From contig NC_061510.1 in the NCBI RefSeq assembly GCF_022539505.1, forward strand, positions 34,559,047 through 34,623,046: DNA of 64,000 nucleotides, read 5' to 3'. The notes beneath the pieces were generated by a model. That model had not been told where the DNA came from, searched no databases, and saw only the letters and a list, made by a program, of their open reading frames with translations. This DNA comes from Lolium rigidum (lineage: Eukaryota; Streptophyta; Magnoliopsida; Poales; Poaceae). Both the position numbers and the translations under genes were made by a program. Position 1 is the stretch's first letter; each line of letters starts with the position of its first letter. Of this stretch, positions 22,092-32,232 are shown in pieces.

Positions 22092-23420
22092 TGAAAGGAT
22101 CGTATGCCGCACCTAGAGGGGGGGGTGAATAGGTGCTAACCAATTTTTAGTTCTTTTTCAAATTAGGCTTGACACGAAAGGTAAATTCTCTAGATATGCA
22201 ACTAAGTGAATTTACCTATATGACAAGGATATCAACTAAGCAAGGTATAGCTACGCAATAGTAGATAGAGTGGGATAGAGGTAACCGAGAGTGTAGCACG
22301 CGATGACACGGAGATGATTCCCGTAGTTCCCTTCCTTTGCAAGAAGGTACGTCTACGTTTGGAGGAGTGTGGTTGCTACGCAAGCCAAACCAACAACCAC
22401 GAAGGCTTCACTCGGATCTCCCGTGAGCAACGCCACGAAGGCCTAGCCCACTTCCACTAAGGGATTTCCTCGAGGCGGAAACCGGGCCTTTACAAAGTTC
22501 TTGGGGCACACATCCACAACCAAATTGGAGGCTCCCAAATCCGTAACAATACAACAATCAACAACAACACATCAACAACAAATCAACTAGGGAACCAAAT
22601 AGGAACACTAGCATGAGATCCCTCAAACAAGAGAGGGGGAAATGAAGAACGCTTCGGTGAGGATGTAGATCGGTGTCTTCTCCTTCGAATCCCCAAAGAT
22701 CAAGAGCTTTGGTTGGGGGAGGAAGGAGATCTTGCAAATCTTGACTTTCTTGAGGTGGCTCTAATGGAGGTGGCTTGGCAGATTTCTTGTATAATGATTG
22801 AGCAACTTGTCCCTTTGGAGAAGAAAGCTATTTATATGGATGGAGCTTTCAGATCTGACCGTTGGGGACGAATTTGACTTATACCGGAAGTTCCGGCCAT
22901 CCAGTGCCGGAAGTTCCGCTATCACCGGAAGTACCGCCCGCTTGGACCGGAACTTCCGCACCTGATGAAAAACCTGCAAAGCACAAAGAAGGGCGGAACT
23001 TGGGCGGAACTTCCGGTGACCGGAAGTTCCGGCCAAGTTCCGAAAGTCCCCGAAAAACATACTGGACATCCAGAGCCCTAAAACGCCGACTTTCGGAACT
23101 TGCCCGGAAGTTGGGCGGAAGTTCCGCTGACCGGAACTTCCGGCCACAAGTGCCGGAACTTCCGGCCAGGGAACAAGAACAGTAAACGCAAATGCACTGT
23201 CAGGGTTTCTGCGGTACATACCGGGCGGAAGTTCCGCCAGCAGGGGCCGGAACTTCCGCCAAGACGAAAAACCCTGCACAATATCAGAATTGGCAGATCA
23301 TCTCGCTGAGCAAAAAATGTATTCCGAACACTTGTACCTGACCACATCAACACACATAAAATTATACCTAGTGTTGACATCAAACACACAAAACCCAAAA
23401 GGGCGGGAAATGTTCTTTCA
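22092..23420 (-). repeat. 3' LTR of the copia element
   Basis: 1329 bp, TGAAAGGATC...GTTCTTTCA on the plus strand. It is nearly identical to 32233-33571. Differences seen include a longer G run near 22120, single-base changes, and lack of the extra GGCCAAGTTCC present in the other LTR. Its TATA-like TATAAATA (minus) is at 22829-22836, with the palindrome cluster at 22884-23260. Confidence 0.92.
22884..23260. promoter_or_regulatory. Cluster of CCGGAAGTTCCGG palindromes in the 3' LTR
   Basis: About a dozen copies or near-copies of CCGGAAGTTCCGG / CCGGAACTTCCGG in both orientations within ~380 bp, upstream (minus sense) of the LTR TATA. Sirevirus LTRs are known to carry clustered GC-rich palindromes; this is a different word in the same position. 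Probable transcription-factor or host-control sites. Confidence 0.7.
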
Positions 23421-23434
23421 ATCTCCCCCTTTTT
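23421..23434 (-). other. Polypurine tract
   Basis: AAAAAGGGGGAGAT on the minus strand directly abuts the 3' LTR. Similar AGGGGGAGC/T words recur further inside the element at 23505-23514, 23539-23548, 23843-23850 and 26393-26400, like the multiple polypurine signals described for Sireviruses. Confidence 0.8.
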
Positions 23435-23886
23435 GGTGTTTGATGACAACACAAGTATTTGCAAGGAATGGATAATGTAAACAACAATGTGAGAGATATA
23501 GAGGAGCTCCCCCTAGATATGAGCAATGGTACATAAGAAGCTCCCCCTATATCTTGCATCCGTTTTTCCAAGGGTTAGCAATACAACATAGTGATGAGCA
23601 TATGGATATGGATAATAAGATCATCATGCACACATAGATAACCAAGGAAGACTCACATACGGAGTTTACCATACACAAATAAGGTTCCAAGCACATAGAT
23701 AGAGTTTACAAACCAAATAGCTAAGACATAGTTCGGCACCATAACGATAAATAGAATCACAAGCAATAAAAACCAAAGCCAACACGAGCTTGTGATTCCC
23801 CCATGCAAATACCCACCGAAGAGCAACCTAATAAGGTCTCATTCTCCCCCTTTGGCACCAAAGCACCAAAAAGGAAAAAGGAGAAA

Positions 23887-25278
23887 CTACACGTCCCAAG
23901 GGTCGGCGTTAGCCCAGCCGGGAGGGAGGTTCGATGTAGCGCCGGGGTAGGGAGGAGTGTGTGGAGGAGACTCGATCTCAAGTCCATCTGGAGGGAGAGG
24001 CAAGCCATACTGAGAGACCCATTCCGCCTCCGGAGTGATGCTCTCCTCGGATCCGGGAGGAGACACGTCCACCGCAAGCGCCCTCATGATGCTCTTCTGA
24101 CGAACCCGAGACTTCTTGGCTTCTGCATGCTGCTGATACTGACGGTGGTTGACTGCAGAGGTGAGGCAAAAGATCTGTCTCATGCGGCGAGCTAGCTTGG
24201 AGGCCCAGCTAGGTGGCTTCTCATCCATGGGGTTAACATCTTCAAGAGGAGTGTTGTGACGCTTGGCCCTCAATGACTTCACTTCATGGGATGTGAGAGT
24301 GAGTGGAATGGATTGAACTAGTCTAGCTTGACAAGACTCCATCCAAGTGTCCTCAATGAGCTTCATAATGTACGGAGCATAGGCGGGAAGCTTCTTCTCC
24401 ATCACACATGTCCACATCTCATGATAGATGTAGTCCATCACATCAAGCTTTGCACCGGTGCCCTTCTTAGCAAACGAGTTGGCCATAAGATCCACTTCAT
24501 AGAGATGTAGCTCATCAAGGTTGCCTCCCTTCGGTCCGATGGTTTCCCGGTAGACTCTAAGCATAATATCCCAAGTAGGGAGAAGTTCCGCACTCTTGCC
24601 CGGTATACCCCATCCGGGGATGTAGAGGGGCGCCAAGACATCCCTTGATTGAGCCCAAGAACTATCATGGCATCTCCAACCATTTGCATCAACGCCCGGG
24701 TAGCGAGGATATCCAAGGGCGGTTCCAAACTTTGCCAAGTTAGACTCAAGGACCCTCTCATGAGTCATCCACCTAAATGTTCTTGCTTCATCTTGCTCAA
24801 AGTGGACGGTGGCATAGAATTGATGAATCAAACCAACATCATAGTCCTTGTTGAGCTCCATAATGGGATAGAGCCCAAACTCTCCACACATGGCATAGGC
24901 TTCTTCAAAGTACTTGTTAGCGGCCATCTTCCCGGTGTCAATAGCATGTTGAGGGGCTACCCCTTTCTTGAATGGTATGTAGATCTCATAGAATATCTCC
25001 TCTTGGGTCTTGTTGTGGAACCGCTTATCATTAACCCTATTGTTCCGAGGGGTAAGGTAAGGGTTCATGTCACGAAGCTCCTTGTACTCATTGTATTGCA
25101 TGCCCTTCACGGATATGTGTATGTTCTTCCCACGAACAGCCGGTGTCTTGTGCCTCTGAGCAGCTGCAGCTTGCTGGCGAGCAGTGAGCTTGGAAGGTCG
25201 GGTTTGCTCAAGCTCTTCCTCAATCTCATCCACATGATCCTTGCCTCTCTTCTTGGAACTACCTGATAACGAAATCAC
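23887..25278 (-). CDS. Extra ORF of the copia element, 463 aa, function unknown
   Basis: An uninterrupted minus-strand frame downstream of pol, in the position where some Sireviruses carry an envelope-like gene. The protein begins MISLSGSSKKRGKDHVDEIE with a basic/acidic N-terminus. Its core (YLTPRNNRVNDKRFHNKTQE; FYATVHFEQDEARTFRWMTH; LAKFGTALGYPRYPG; YIYHEMWTCVMEKKLPAYA) resembles, in general style, the 'plant transposon protein' domains found in other retroelement 3' ORFs. The C-terminus is Pro-rich (ESPPHTPPYPGATSNLPPGW). I see no signal peptide or clear membrane span, so an envelope role is not supported. A TTATCAG|GT boundary at the first codons looks like a splice acceptor, so the true 5' end may lie upstream. 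It is open although pol in the same element is broken three times. Confidence 0.75.
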   Translation of the reverse strand: MISLSGSSKKRGKDHVDEIEEELEQTRPSKLTARQQAAAAQRHKTPAVRGKNIHISVKGMQYNEYKELRDMNPYLTPRNNRVNDKRFHNKTQEEIFYEIYIPFKKGVAPQHAIDTGKMAANKYFEEAYAMCGEFGLYPIMELNKDYDVGLIHQFYATVHFEQDEARTFRWMTHERVLESNLAKFGTALGYPRYPGVDANGWRCHDSSWAQSRDVLAPLYIPGWGIPGKSAELLPTWDIMLRVYRETIGPKGGNLDELHLYEVDLMANSFAKKGTGAKLDVMDYIYHEMWTCVMEKKLPAYAPYIMKLIEDTWMESCQARLVQSIPLTLTSHEVKSLRAKRHNTPLEDVNPMDEKPPSWASKLARRMRQIFCLTSAVNHRQYQQHAEAKKSRVRQKSIMRALAVDVSPPGSEESITPEAEWVSQYGLPLPPDGLEIESPPHTPPYPGATSNLPPGWANADPWDV

Positions 25279-25370
25279 ATGATAGGAATGAAGAATGAGT
25301 GCACAAAAGCAGGGAGGCCAAACACCAAAGCATGCACAGGAATCGGGTAACAGCAGAAAAATTTGCCAGG

Positions 25371-25444
25371 CCGGAAGTTCCGGTGGGAACCGGCGGAAGT
25401 TCCGCCCGGGCGGAAGTTCCGGCGTGAAGGGCCGGAACTTCCGG
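25371..25444. promoter_or_regulatory. Palindrome cluster inside the leader of the extra ORF
   Basis: Four CCGGAAGTTCCGG-type words in 74 bp, about 95-165 bp upstream of the extra-ORF ATG. The same words occur in both LTRs and at 25843-25973. Confidence 0.7.
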
Positions 25445-25820
25445 CTGTTCGAAAACAGCGGTTGTTTCCCACCAGATCTGAGGCAATGGCTAAGAGAACC
25501 GCATTACCACGATATCCTACGCACGATCTAGTAGAGGAAAGGCATCTAGAAGATTTCTACCATAGCTTTGCCTAGAGTATGCCCTATATTTCATCTAGTG
25601 AGGTCTACCCACACATAGAGAGGGAGAGGGCACAAACCGGGGGGAGCCATGGAGGAGAAGAGGGAGAGGATGCCGATCCACGGAGACGATCCGGCGGGGA
25701 GCGCCGGAGGAGGGAGATCCGGCCGGAGGAGCAGCAGCCGTTCAAGGGGAGGAGCACCACCAAATAGATCTTGGAAAGGGGAAAAGTGGGGAAGAATGAA
25801 CTGCTCACCCGTTCGGCCCC

Positions 25821-25828
25821 TTTATATA
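25821..25828 (-). promoter_or_regulatory. TATA box of an internal promoter for the extra ORF
   Basis: TATATAAA on the minus strand, in the context CCACTATATAAAGGGGCC. It is followed by a C/T-rich leader (25640-25790) typical of plant 5' UTRs and preceded 14 bp upstream by the palindrome cluster at 25843-25973. This repeats the LTR arrangement (palindromes, then TATA). The leader to the ATG at 25278 would be about 520 bp and has upstream ATGs, so splicing is likely. Promoter activity is inferred from sequence only. Confidence 0.6.
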
Positions 25829-25842
25829 GTGGCCACTTAAGG

Positions 25843-25973
25843 CCGGAAGTTCCGCTCGTTGGAGCCGGAACTTCCGGTCTCGCAGGGACCACTTCTCCAG
25901 GACACGAACAGAATGAAGCTGGCGAAGAGAAAATACCAGCCGAAGTACCGGCCGAAGTGACCGGAACTTCCGG
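25843..25973. promoter_or_regulatory. Palindrome cluster upstream of the internal TATA box
   Basis: CCGGAAGTTCCG at 25843, CCGGAACTTCCGG near 25865 and CCGGAACTTCCGG near 25961, with two decayed copies (CCGAAGTACCGG) between them. Same words as the LTR clusters. Confidence 0.65.
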
Positions 25974-26462
25974 TGGAACAAGGAACTGTGCCCAAAAACA
26001 GGATTTTGACACGAACAAGGTGCACTTGGAGAGGGTGAAAGATATGTCTTAGATGAGATAGGCTTAGGACAGATACGCCAAACAGTGAGATGGTACATGA
26101 TCACTCATTTTTGCAAATAAATCAAATGAAGGCCAAAAATGAGTGATTTCCCATAAACAAGGAGATGTCAATAAAATCCAATGAAAATCCAAACAACTCC
26201 AACTCTTCACAAAGAAGAGTGTGGTGGCCTAGGCCACCATGTATGAGTGTTGTGGCATGGCACCGCGAAGATATATCTTGGGTCCAAGCCACTACTCATC
26301 ATTGAAGCTCACATATCAACATATGATATAAAGAGAATGATTTCTTAATGTTGGCATTATGGGGTGAGGGATAGCTCAATAATTTAAACCGCACTCCCCC
26401 TATTTCCATGCCCACATCTAAACCAAATAAAGTTTTGAGACGTAAGTGTGTTTGCAAGATGG

Positions 26463-29400
26463 TCAAGCTATACTCCTTGAATCAATGATATTTAGCTCAT
26501 TCCTCAAATAAGAGAACCTTGCTTCATCAAGAGGCTTCGTGAATATATCGGCAAGTTGATCTTTGGTAGGAACATAGATAAGCTCAATATCACCCCAGGC
26601 AACATGATCCCTAATGAAATGATTCCGGATCTCAATATGCTTCGTTCTTGAATGTTGCACCGGATTATAGGCAATCTTGATGGCACTTTCATTGTCACAT
26701 AATAGAGGCACTTTGTCACAAATGACACCGTATTCCTTTAAAGTTTGCCTCATCCATAACAATTGAGTGCATCCACTTGCGGCGGCAACATATTCGGCTT
26801 CGGCGGTGGAGAGAGATATACAATTTTGCTTCTTAGAAGACCAACACACCAAGGACCTACCAAGGAATTGGCAAGCCCCGGAAGTTGATTTCCTATCATC
26901 CTTGTCACCCGCCCAATCCGCATCGGTATAACCATTGAGAATAAAACTTGAGCCTTTGGGGTACCGGATACCATATCTTGGGGTATCAACCAAATATCGA
27001 AAGATTCTTTTGAGAGCCATCATGTGGCTCTCTTTAGAGAAGCTTGATACCTTGCACACACACCAACACTCAACACTATGTCCGGTCTAGATGCACAAAG
27101 ATAAAGCAAGGATCCAATCATGGAGCGATATACCTTTTGATCCACCTCTTTACCATTGGGATCTAGTGCAAGATGACATTTGGTAACCATAGGAGTGGCC
27201 GCACCCTTCATCTCGGTCATCTTGAACCTCTTGAGCATGTCTTGGAGATATTTTGCTTGGTTGATGAAGGTTCCTTCCCTCAATTGCTTGATCTCAAAAC
27301 CAAGGAAGAACTTCATCTCTCCCATCATAGACATCTCAAACCTATCGGTCATAAGCTTTGAGAATTCATCATTGAAAGCTTTGTTAGTAGATCCAAATAT
27401 AATATCATCAACATATAATTGGCAAACGAAAAGCTCCCCATTGACCCTCTTAGTAAAAAGAGTGGGGTCGATTAGCCCAACATCAAACCCACGGTCTACC
27501 AACAATTCCTTAAGGTGCTCGTACCAAGCTCTAGGAGCTTGTTTGAGACCATAAAGTGCTTTATCAAGCTTGTAGACATGGTTAGGAAAGTTGAGATCCT
27601 CGAACCCCGGGGTTGCTTAACATAAACCTCTTCATGCAAAGGACCATTAAGAAAAGCACTTTTCACATCCATTTGTTGTAACTTAAAGTTATGATGCGAA
27701 GCATAAGCAAGAAGGATACGGATGGACTCAAGGCGAGCCACGGGAGCATAGGTTTCTCCAAAGTCAATACCCTCAACTTGAGAGAACCCTTGAGCCACCA
27801 ATCTTGCCTTGTTCCTCACAACATTTCCAAACTCATCTTGCTTGTTCTTGAAAATCCATTTAGTGCCTATAACATTGCGGCACTCCTTAGGCTTCTTTAC
27901 TAGAGTCCACACTTTGTTGCGCTTGAAGTTGTTGAGTTCTTCATGCATAGCTTCCAACCAATCCGAATCTTCAAGGGCTTCAAATACTTTCTTGGGTTCC
28001 ACTAAGGAGATATAAGCATGATGATGGCTAAAGTTCGCCAATTGCCTTCTTGTGGAAACCTTTGCCCTTACATCACCAAGAACCTTGTCATGAGTGTGTC
28101 CACGTAGCTCGAGGTTCCTATCTCTTCTTGCTAGACGACGGGCCTCGATCTCCTCCTTGGTCTTTCTAGGCCTTGGAGGTGTCACTTGATCAACTTGATC
28201 ATTTGGGTCCCCGTCTTGACCTTGAACTTGAGCTTCCTCAATTGCTTGGGGTTGCTCAATCTCATGTGCTTGATCTTGAACAATGTTCGGAGAAGGGCAA
28301 GAGTTGACTGGATCCTCATTGGAGCCATTATGAGTGATTGGTTGATCTTGACCTTGATCTTGTCCTTGATCTTGCACATAAGAGGGAGAGTCTTGTTCTT
28401 GTTCTTGGGTTGGTGCATCATTTGCTTCACTAGGTAAGGTTTGTTGATGTTGAGAAGATGAGGGCTCCACCGTGGTAGAGCATAGTTCTTCCCGAGACGC
28501 CACACCGTGTCCCTCAATGGGGCGGAAAAATCCCACACCCATTCTTACTATGGCATCTTGAGGTATTTCATCACCTGCACAAACATCAACTTGCCCCACT
28601 TGGGAGCCATCATTTTCTTCGAACTTCACACTACAAGATTCAATGATAATCCCGGAGGATACATCAAAGATTCTATAAGTGTGAGATTCGGCACCGTAAC
28701 CAACAAATATACCCTCCAAAGCTTTAGGAGCGAATTTAGATAAACGAACTCCTTTGATTTTGTAGAAACACTTACACCCGAACACCTTGAAGTATGAGAT
28801 ATTAGGCTTGTTCCCGGTGAGTATTTCATATGGAGTCTTGTTCAAGCCCTTGCGGAGATAGAGCCGGTTGGAGGAGTGACAAGCGGTGGAGATGGCTTCG
28901 GCCCAAAAGTTATAGCGGGATTTATACTCCGCCATCATAGACCTTGCCATATCCATAAGAGTCCGGTTCTTCCTCTCGCAACACCATTTTGTTGAGGGGT
29001 GTAAGCAGCGGAATATTGATGACGAATCCCCTCATCACTAAGAAAATCATTGAGTGTGTAGTTCTTGAACTCGGAGCCGTTGTCACTTCTTATTGCCATA
29101 ATGAGGAGGTTGTGTTGGCGTTGCACCTCGGTAGCAAAGTCAATGAAAATTTGTTGAGTCTCATCTTTCGTCTTGAGAATGTAGACCCAAGTGTATCTTG
29201 AGTAGTCATCGACAATCACCAAGCAATGTTTCTTCGCACCAAGACTTGCATGAGTAACGGGACCAAAGAGATCCACATGAAGGAGCTCCAAGATCCTCTT
29301 GGAAGAGATAATGGTCTTGCTTGGATGCGGAGAGTCATGCATTTTGCCTTCAACACAAGCCCTACAAACACGATCTTTGGCAAAAGACACATTTTCCATT

Positions 29401-29903
29401 AGTCCCACAATATGGTTCCCCTTGTGAAGACTTTGCAAAGTTCTCATGTTGACATGGGCTAGGCGGCGATGCCACAACCAACCCACGTCCACCTTTCCGA
29501 ATAGGCACATCGCACTTGACGTGGTGGTCCCCGAAAAGTCCACCACATACAAGTTGTGTTCGCGATACCCAACGAATGCGACTTTTAGAGTCTTGCTCCA
29601 CAAGAGGACCACAATATCATTATCAATAAAGACGGCGAAACCCATCTTGCCAAGGGCGGAAACGGAAAGCAAATTGTAACCAAGGGTTTTGACAAGCATG
29701 ACATCCACAAGAGTAATGTTGTGTGCAACCACAACCTTGCCAAAACCCAATACCTCGGATGTAGAATTATCGCCAAAGGAGACGGTGATATCATTAATGT
29801 TAGGCCTCAACTCCTTGACGAGGTTCTTGCCGCCGGTCATATGACTTGTACATCCACTATCAAGTACCCATTTTGAACCTCCGCGGCATAGTCCTACATG
29901 AGA
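26463..29903 (-). pseudogene. Copia pol (PR-INT-RT-RNase H) with three one-base deletions
   Basis: Pol starts in the gag frame directly after its TGA. Protease: LDSGCTSHMTGG near 29840-29862. Pre-integrase HHCC: LWHRRLAHVN and CRACVEGKMH. Integrase core: HVDLFGPV, VIVDDYSRYTWVY, IRSDNGSEF, then PQQNGVA where the frame breaks at about 28977 (one G lost). Integrase end and [54 protein letters not shown], a break at about 27606-27612 (one base lost in CCCCGGGG), then QLYVDDIIFGST near 27406-27425. A third break at about 27035 precedes RNase H: YTDADWAGDKDDRKSTSG, STAEAEYVAAASGC, DNESAI. All motifs are otherwise intact. Either the copy is non-autonomous or these are homopolymer errors in the assembly. 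Confidence 0.85.
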
Positions 29904-32183
29904 TCAATTCTTGGATTTAGGTACCCATTTCGCAATGGGTCCTCTTTTGTTAGCAACAAGGGTCTTTGGGACCCAAATAGACCAAGCAATATAACCATCA
30001 TATGGGCCAACATATTTAGCATAAACATCACCATAATAATCTTTAAATAAAACATAGTGAGGGTTAGCAATTCCCGCATCATCATCATTCATGGTGTTGC
30101 CCTTGGAGGCTTCACCATTAGTGACTTCTTTCTTCTTTTCTTGTGCGGGCTTGGCCTTTTGCTTGTTTGCCTTCTTTGCCTTGGCTTTAAAACCAAGGCC
30201 CTCCTTCCCATTGTTTGATCTTTGCTTACTCAAAAGATCATCCAAAGAAAGTTTACTTTGGGGAGAGGAGGCCTTAGCAAGTTCATCCTTCAACCTAGCA
30301 TTTTCCTCAACAATATTTGCATGATCACATAGAGGAGTAGAGGAACTAGGCACATCATATGAAGCAAGCCTAATTTGAAGTTGCTCATAGGAGTTGGATA
30401 GGAGAGTGAATTCACTCTTCAAAGCTTTGTGAGCTTTGTCTAGTTCATCTAGATCCTTCACAAGTTTCTCATGATCAACCTCAAATTGGGCCTTATCCTT
30501 TTTAAGCACTTTAGACTTAGCCCTAGCAAGATCTCTAGCTTTAGTGAGCTTGTTAATTTTATCTTGAGGCTCTTCAAGAGTTGATAGCACAATAGGTGTG
30601 TCCAAGGAGGACCTTGCCATGAAGCAATGTGCATTCTTGATAGGAGGGTTCTCATTGTGAGATTCAAAGAGAGATGAAGAGGGTATGTTGGTGGTGACGA
30701 TGGCGGCCAATTCCTTTGAGCTTTCTTCATCTTCATCACCACTAGAGCTTTCAACTTCATCGGATGAATATTCTTCCCTTGTTACTAGCACAACTCTTGA
30801 GGGCCTCTTGCCCTTCTTGGTCTTGTTGTTGTAGAACTTCTTGTTGGGGGCTTTTGAATACTTGCCCTTGGTGTCCTTGCTCTTGTCCTTGGGAATGAGC
30901 CTTCCATTATGAAGCTCTCTATTTTCATAGGGGCATTCGGCAATGAAGTGGCGCTTGTCATCACAATTGTAGCAAGATCTTGTCTTTGGACCAAAGCTAG
31001 TGAAACCACTTTTGTTGTTCCTCTTGATGTTGTCTTCCTTGGCCTTGGAGGGGTCAACCCAAAAGGATTTTGCATGGAAGGCCATGTGATCATGGTAGTG
31101 GCATTGCAAATCTTCCGGATAGGACATACTCCACGATGCCCTATAAGATTCTTGAGGAATCACTTCTTCACCGGAGTTGACCACCAAGGCAAGATTGGAA
31201 CCTTTTGCCATTCCAAGAGCACGATTGCGAGAGTCATGAGAGGTTTCTTCAAGCACCTTGAGAGCTTGCATCTCGTGCACGACTTGTTGAGAGGTGAGAG
31301 AGGAATAGCATTCCCTTCCCACAAGAGTCTTGACATCAGTGGGAGCAAATGGCATCATGCATTCAATGTACTTCTCCTTGATCCAAGTGTCATTGATGTG
31401 GGTGGCACCAATAAGCCGGAAGGCATCGGCAACCGTGACAAGTCTTCCATACATGAGTTCATGATCTTCATCCGGTAGCCTCATGAATCCTTCGGCTTTA
31501 TTCTTAAGAGCATTATACTTGTTCCTCCTTGTGCTCTCACTTCCAATGCAACTAGCGGCCAATCCGTCCCAAGCTTCCTTGGCGGTGGTGTAGTTCCGGA
31601 CACGATGCAATTCCGGAGTCCCCACACTAGTTTGAATCATGTGAAGGGCGGTGTTGTTGAGTTGACTATCAATTGCTTCTCTTCTAGTCAACTTGTCGGG
31701 GTTGTATGGCTTGAAGCCCTCCAAGATGATTCTCCATAGTTCATTGGAAGCACTACAAACATGAGAGCGGAACTCAAATTGCCAAGTATCGAAATTATCA
31801 ACGGAAAACTTAGGTGGGTCGCCCCGAATGTTTAAATGGGGATGGGGAACCGGTATATCGGGAGATAGGAAAGGTGGAGCTACTCGATTGTAGCTTTCAC
31901 CTCCACTAGTTCCCCTAGGAGATGCACTTGTGGATTTGATAGTGTTTAAGTTGTCACCATCCACGGGTTTGGTAGATGAGGGTAAGTCCGAAGCCTCTCC
32001 ATCATCTAACGCACCCGTGTCTTTTACCTCTACACTAGGAGCCTTGGGAAGGGCCGGAGCCAAAAGCTCGGCAATCATCTTTTTCATGCCTTCCATTTGG
32101 GCTTCCATGGAGGACTTCAAAGAATTGAAGTCTTCCATGGAGACCAACTTGGCGGCCACTTCCGAGGGCACCTCGTCCGGCAT
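29904..32183 (-). CDS. Copia gag polyprotein, 759 aa
   Basis: Structural capsid/nucleocapsid protein of the retrotransposon, forming the cytoplasmic particle that packages its RNA. The open frame starts MPDEVPSEVAAKLVSMEDFN about 50 bp inside the 5' LTR. Order of parts: an N-terminal acidic/Ser-rich region; the copia gag domain (FDTWQFEFRSHVCSASNELW, AKEAWDGLAASCIGSES, RLVTVADAFRLIG); a CCHC zinc knuckle CYNCDDKRHFIAEC near residues 404-417; a Ser/Glu acidic block; a long coiled coil (about residues 530-640, KINKLTKARDLARAKSKVLK...); and a basic Lys-rich tail. A gag this long with a C-terminal coiled coil fits Sireviruses. It ends VPKSKN-TGA, and the next codons in the same frame run into protease with no further stop, so gag-pol is divided only by that TGA. 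Confidence 0.88.
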   Translation of the reverse strand: MPDEVPSEVAAKLVSMEDFNSLKSSMEAQMEGMKKMIAELLAPALPKAPSVEVKDTGALDDGEASDLPSSTKPVDGDNLNTIKSTSASPRGTSGGESYNRVAPPFLSPDIPVPHPHLNIRGDPPKFSVDNFDTWQFEFRSHVCSASNELWRIILEGFKPYNPDKLTRREAIDSQLNNTALHMIQTSVGTPELHRVRNYTTAKEAWDGLAASCIGSESTRRNKYNALKNKAEGFMRLPDEDHELMYGRLVTVADAFRLIGATHINDTWIKEKYIECMMPFAPTDVKTLVGRECYSSLTSQQVVHEMQALKVLEETSHDSRNRALGMAKGSNLALVVNSGEEVIPQESYRASWSMSYPEDLQCHYHDHMAFHAKSFWVDPSKAKEDNIKRNNKSGFTSFGPKTRSCYNCDDKRHFIAECPYENRELHNGRLIPKDKSKDTKGKYSKAPNKKFYNNKTKKGKRPSRVVLVTREEYSSDEVESSSGDEDEESSKELAAIVTTNIPSSSLFESHNENPPIKNAHCFMARSSLDTPIVLSTLEEPQDKINKLTKARDLARAKSKVLKKDKAQFEVDHEKLVKDLDELDKAHKALKSEFTLLSNSYEQLQIRLASYDVPSSSTPLCDHANIVEENARLKDELAKASSPQSKLSLDDLLSKQRSNNGKEGLGFKAKAKKANKQKAKPAQEKKKEVTNGEASKGNTMNDDDAGIANPHYVLFKDYYGDVYAKYVGPYDGYIAWSIWVPKTLVANKRGPIAKWVPKSKN

Positions 32184-32217
32184 ACTCTTAGGCGGTTAAG
32201 CCCGAAATAAGAGCCGA

Positions 32218-32230
32218 GGCTCTGATACCA
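32218..32230 (-). other. Primer binding site (initiator tRNA-Met)
   Basis: TGGTATCAGAGCC on the minus strand, two bases inside the 5' LTR. It is complementary to the 3' end of plant initiator tRNA-Met, the usual primer for copia elements. Confidence 0.9.
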
Positions 32231-32232
32231 AT

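Noticed and set aside
22761..23464. ORFs in the LTRs with repeated KFR/NFRP words (also 33061-33549 and others)
   Set aside because: These are translations of the CCGGAAGTTCCGG palindromes, not proteins.
23887..25278. Envelope gene identity for the extra ORF
   Set aside because: The position fits, but no signal peptide, transmembrane or coiled fusion-type region is visible; left as unknown.
25579..26052. Plus-strand ORFs near the internal promoter
   Set aside because: They run antisense to the leader of the extra ORF; composition is repeat-driven.
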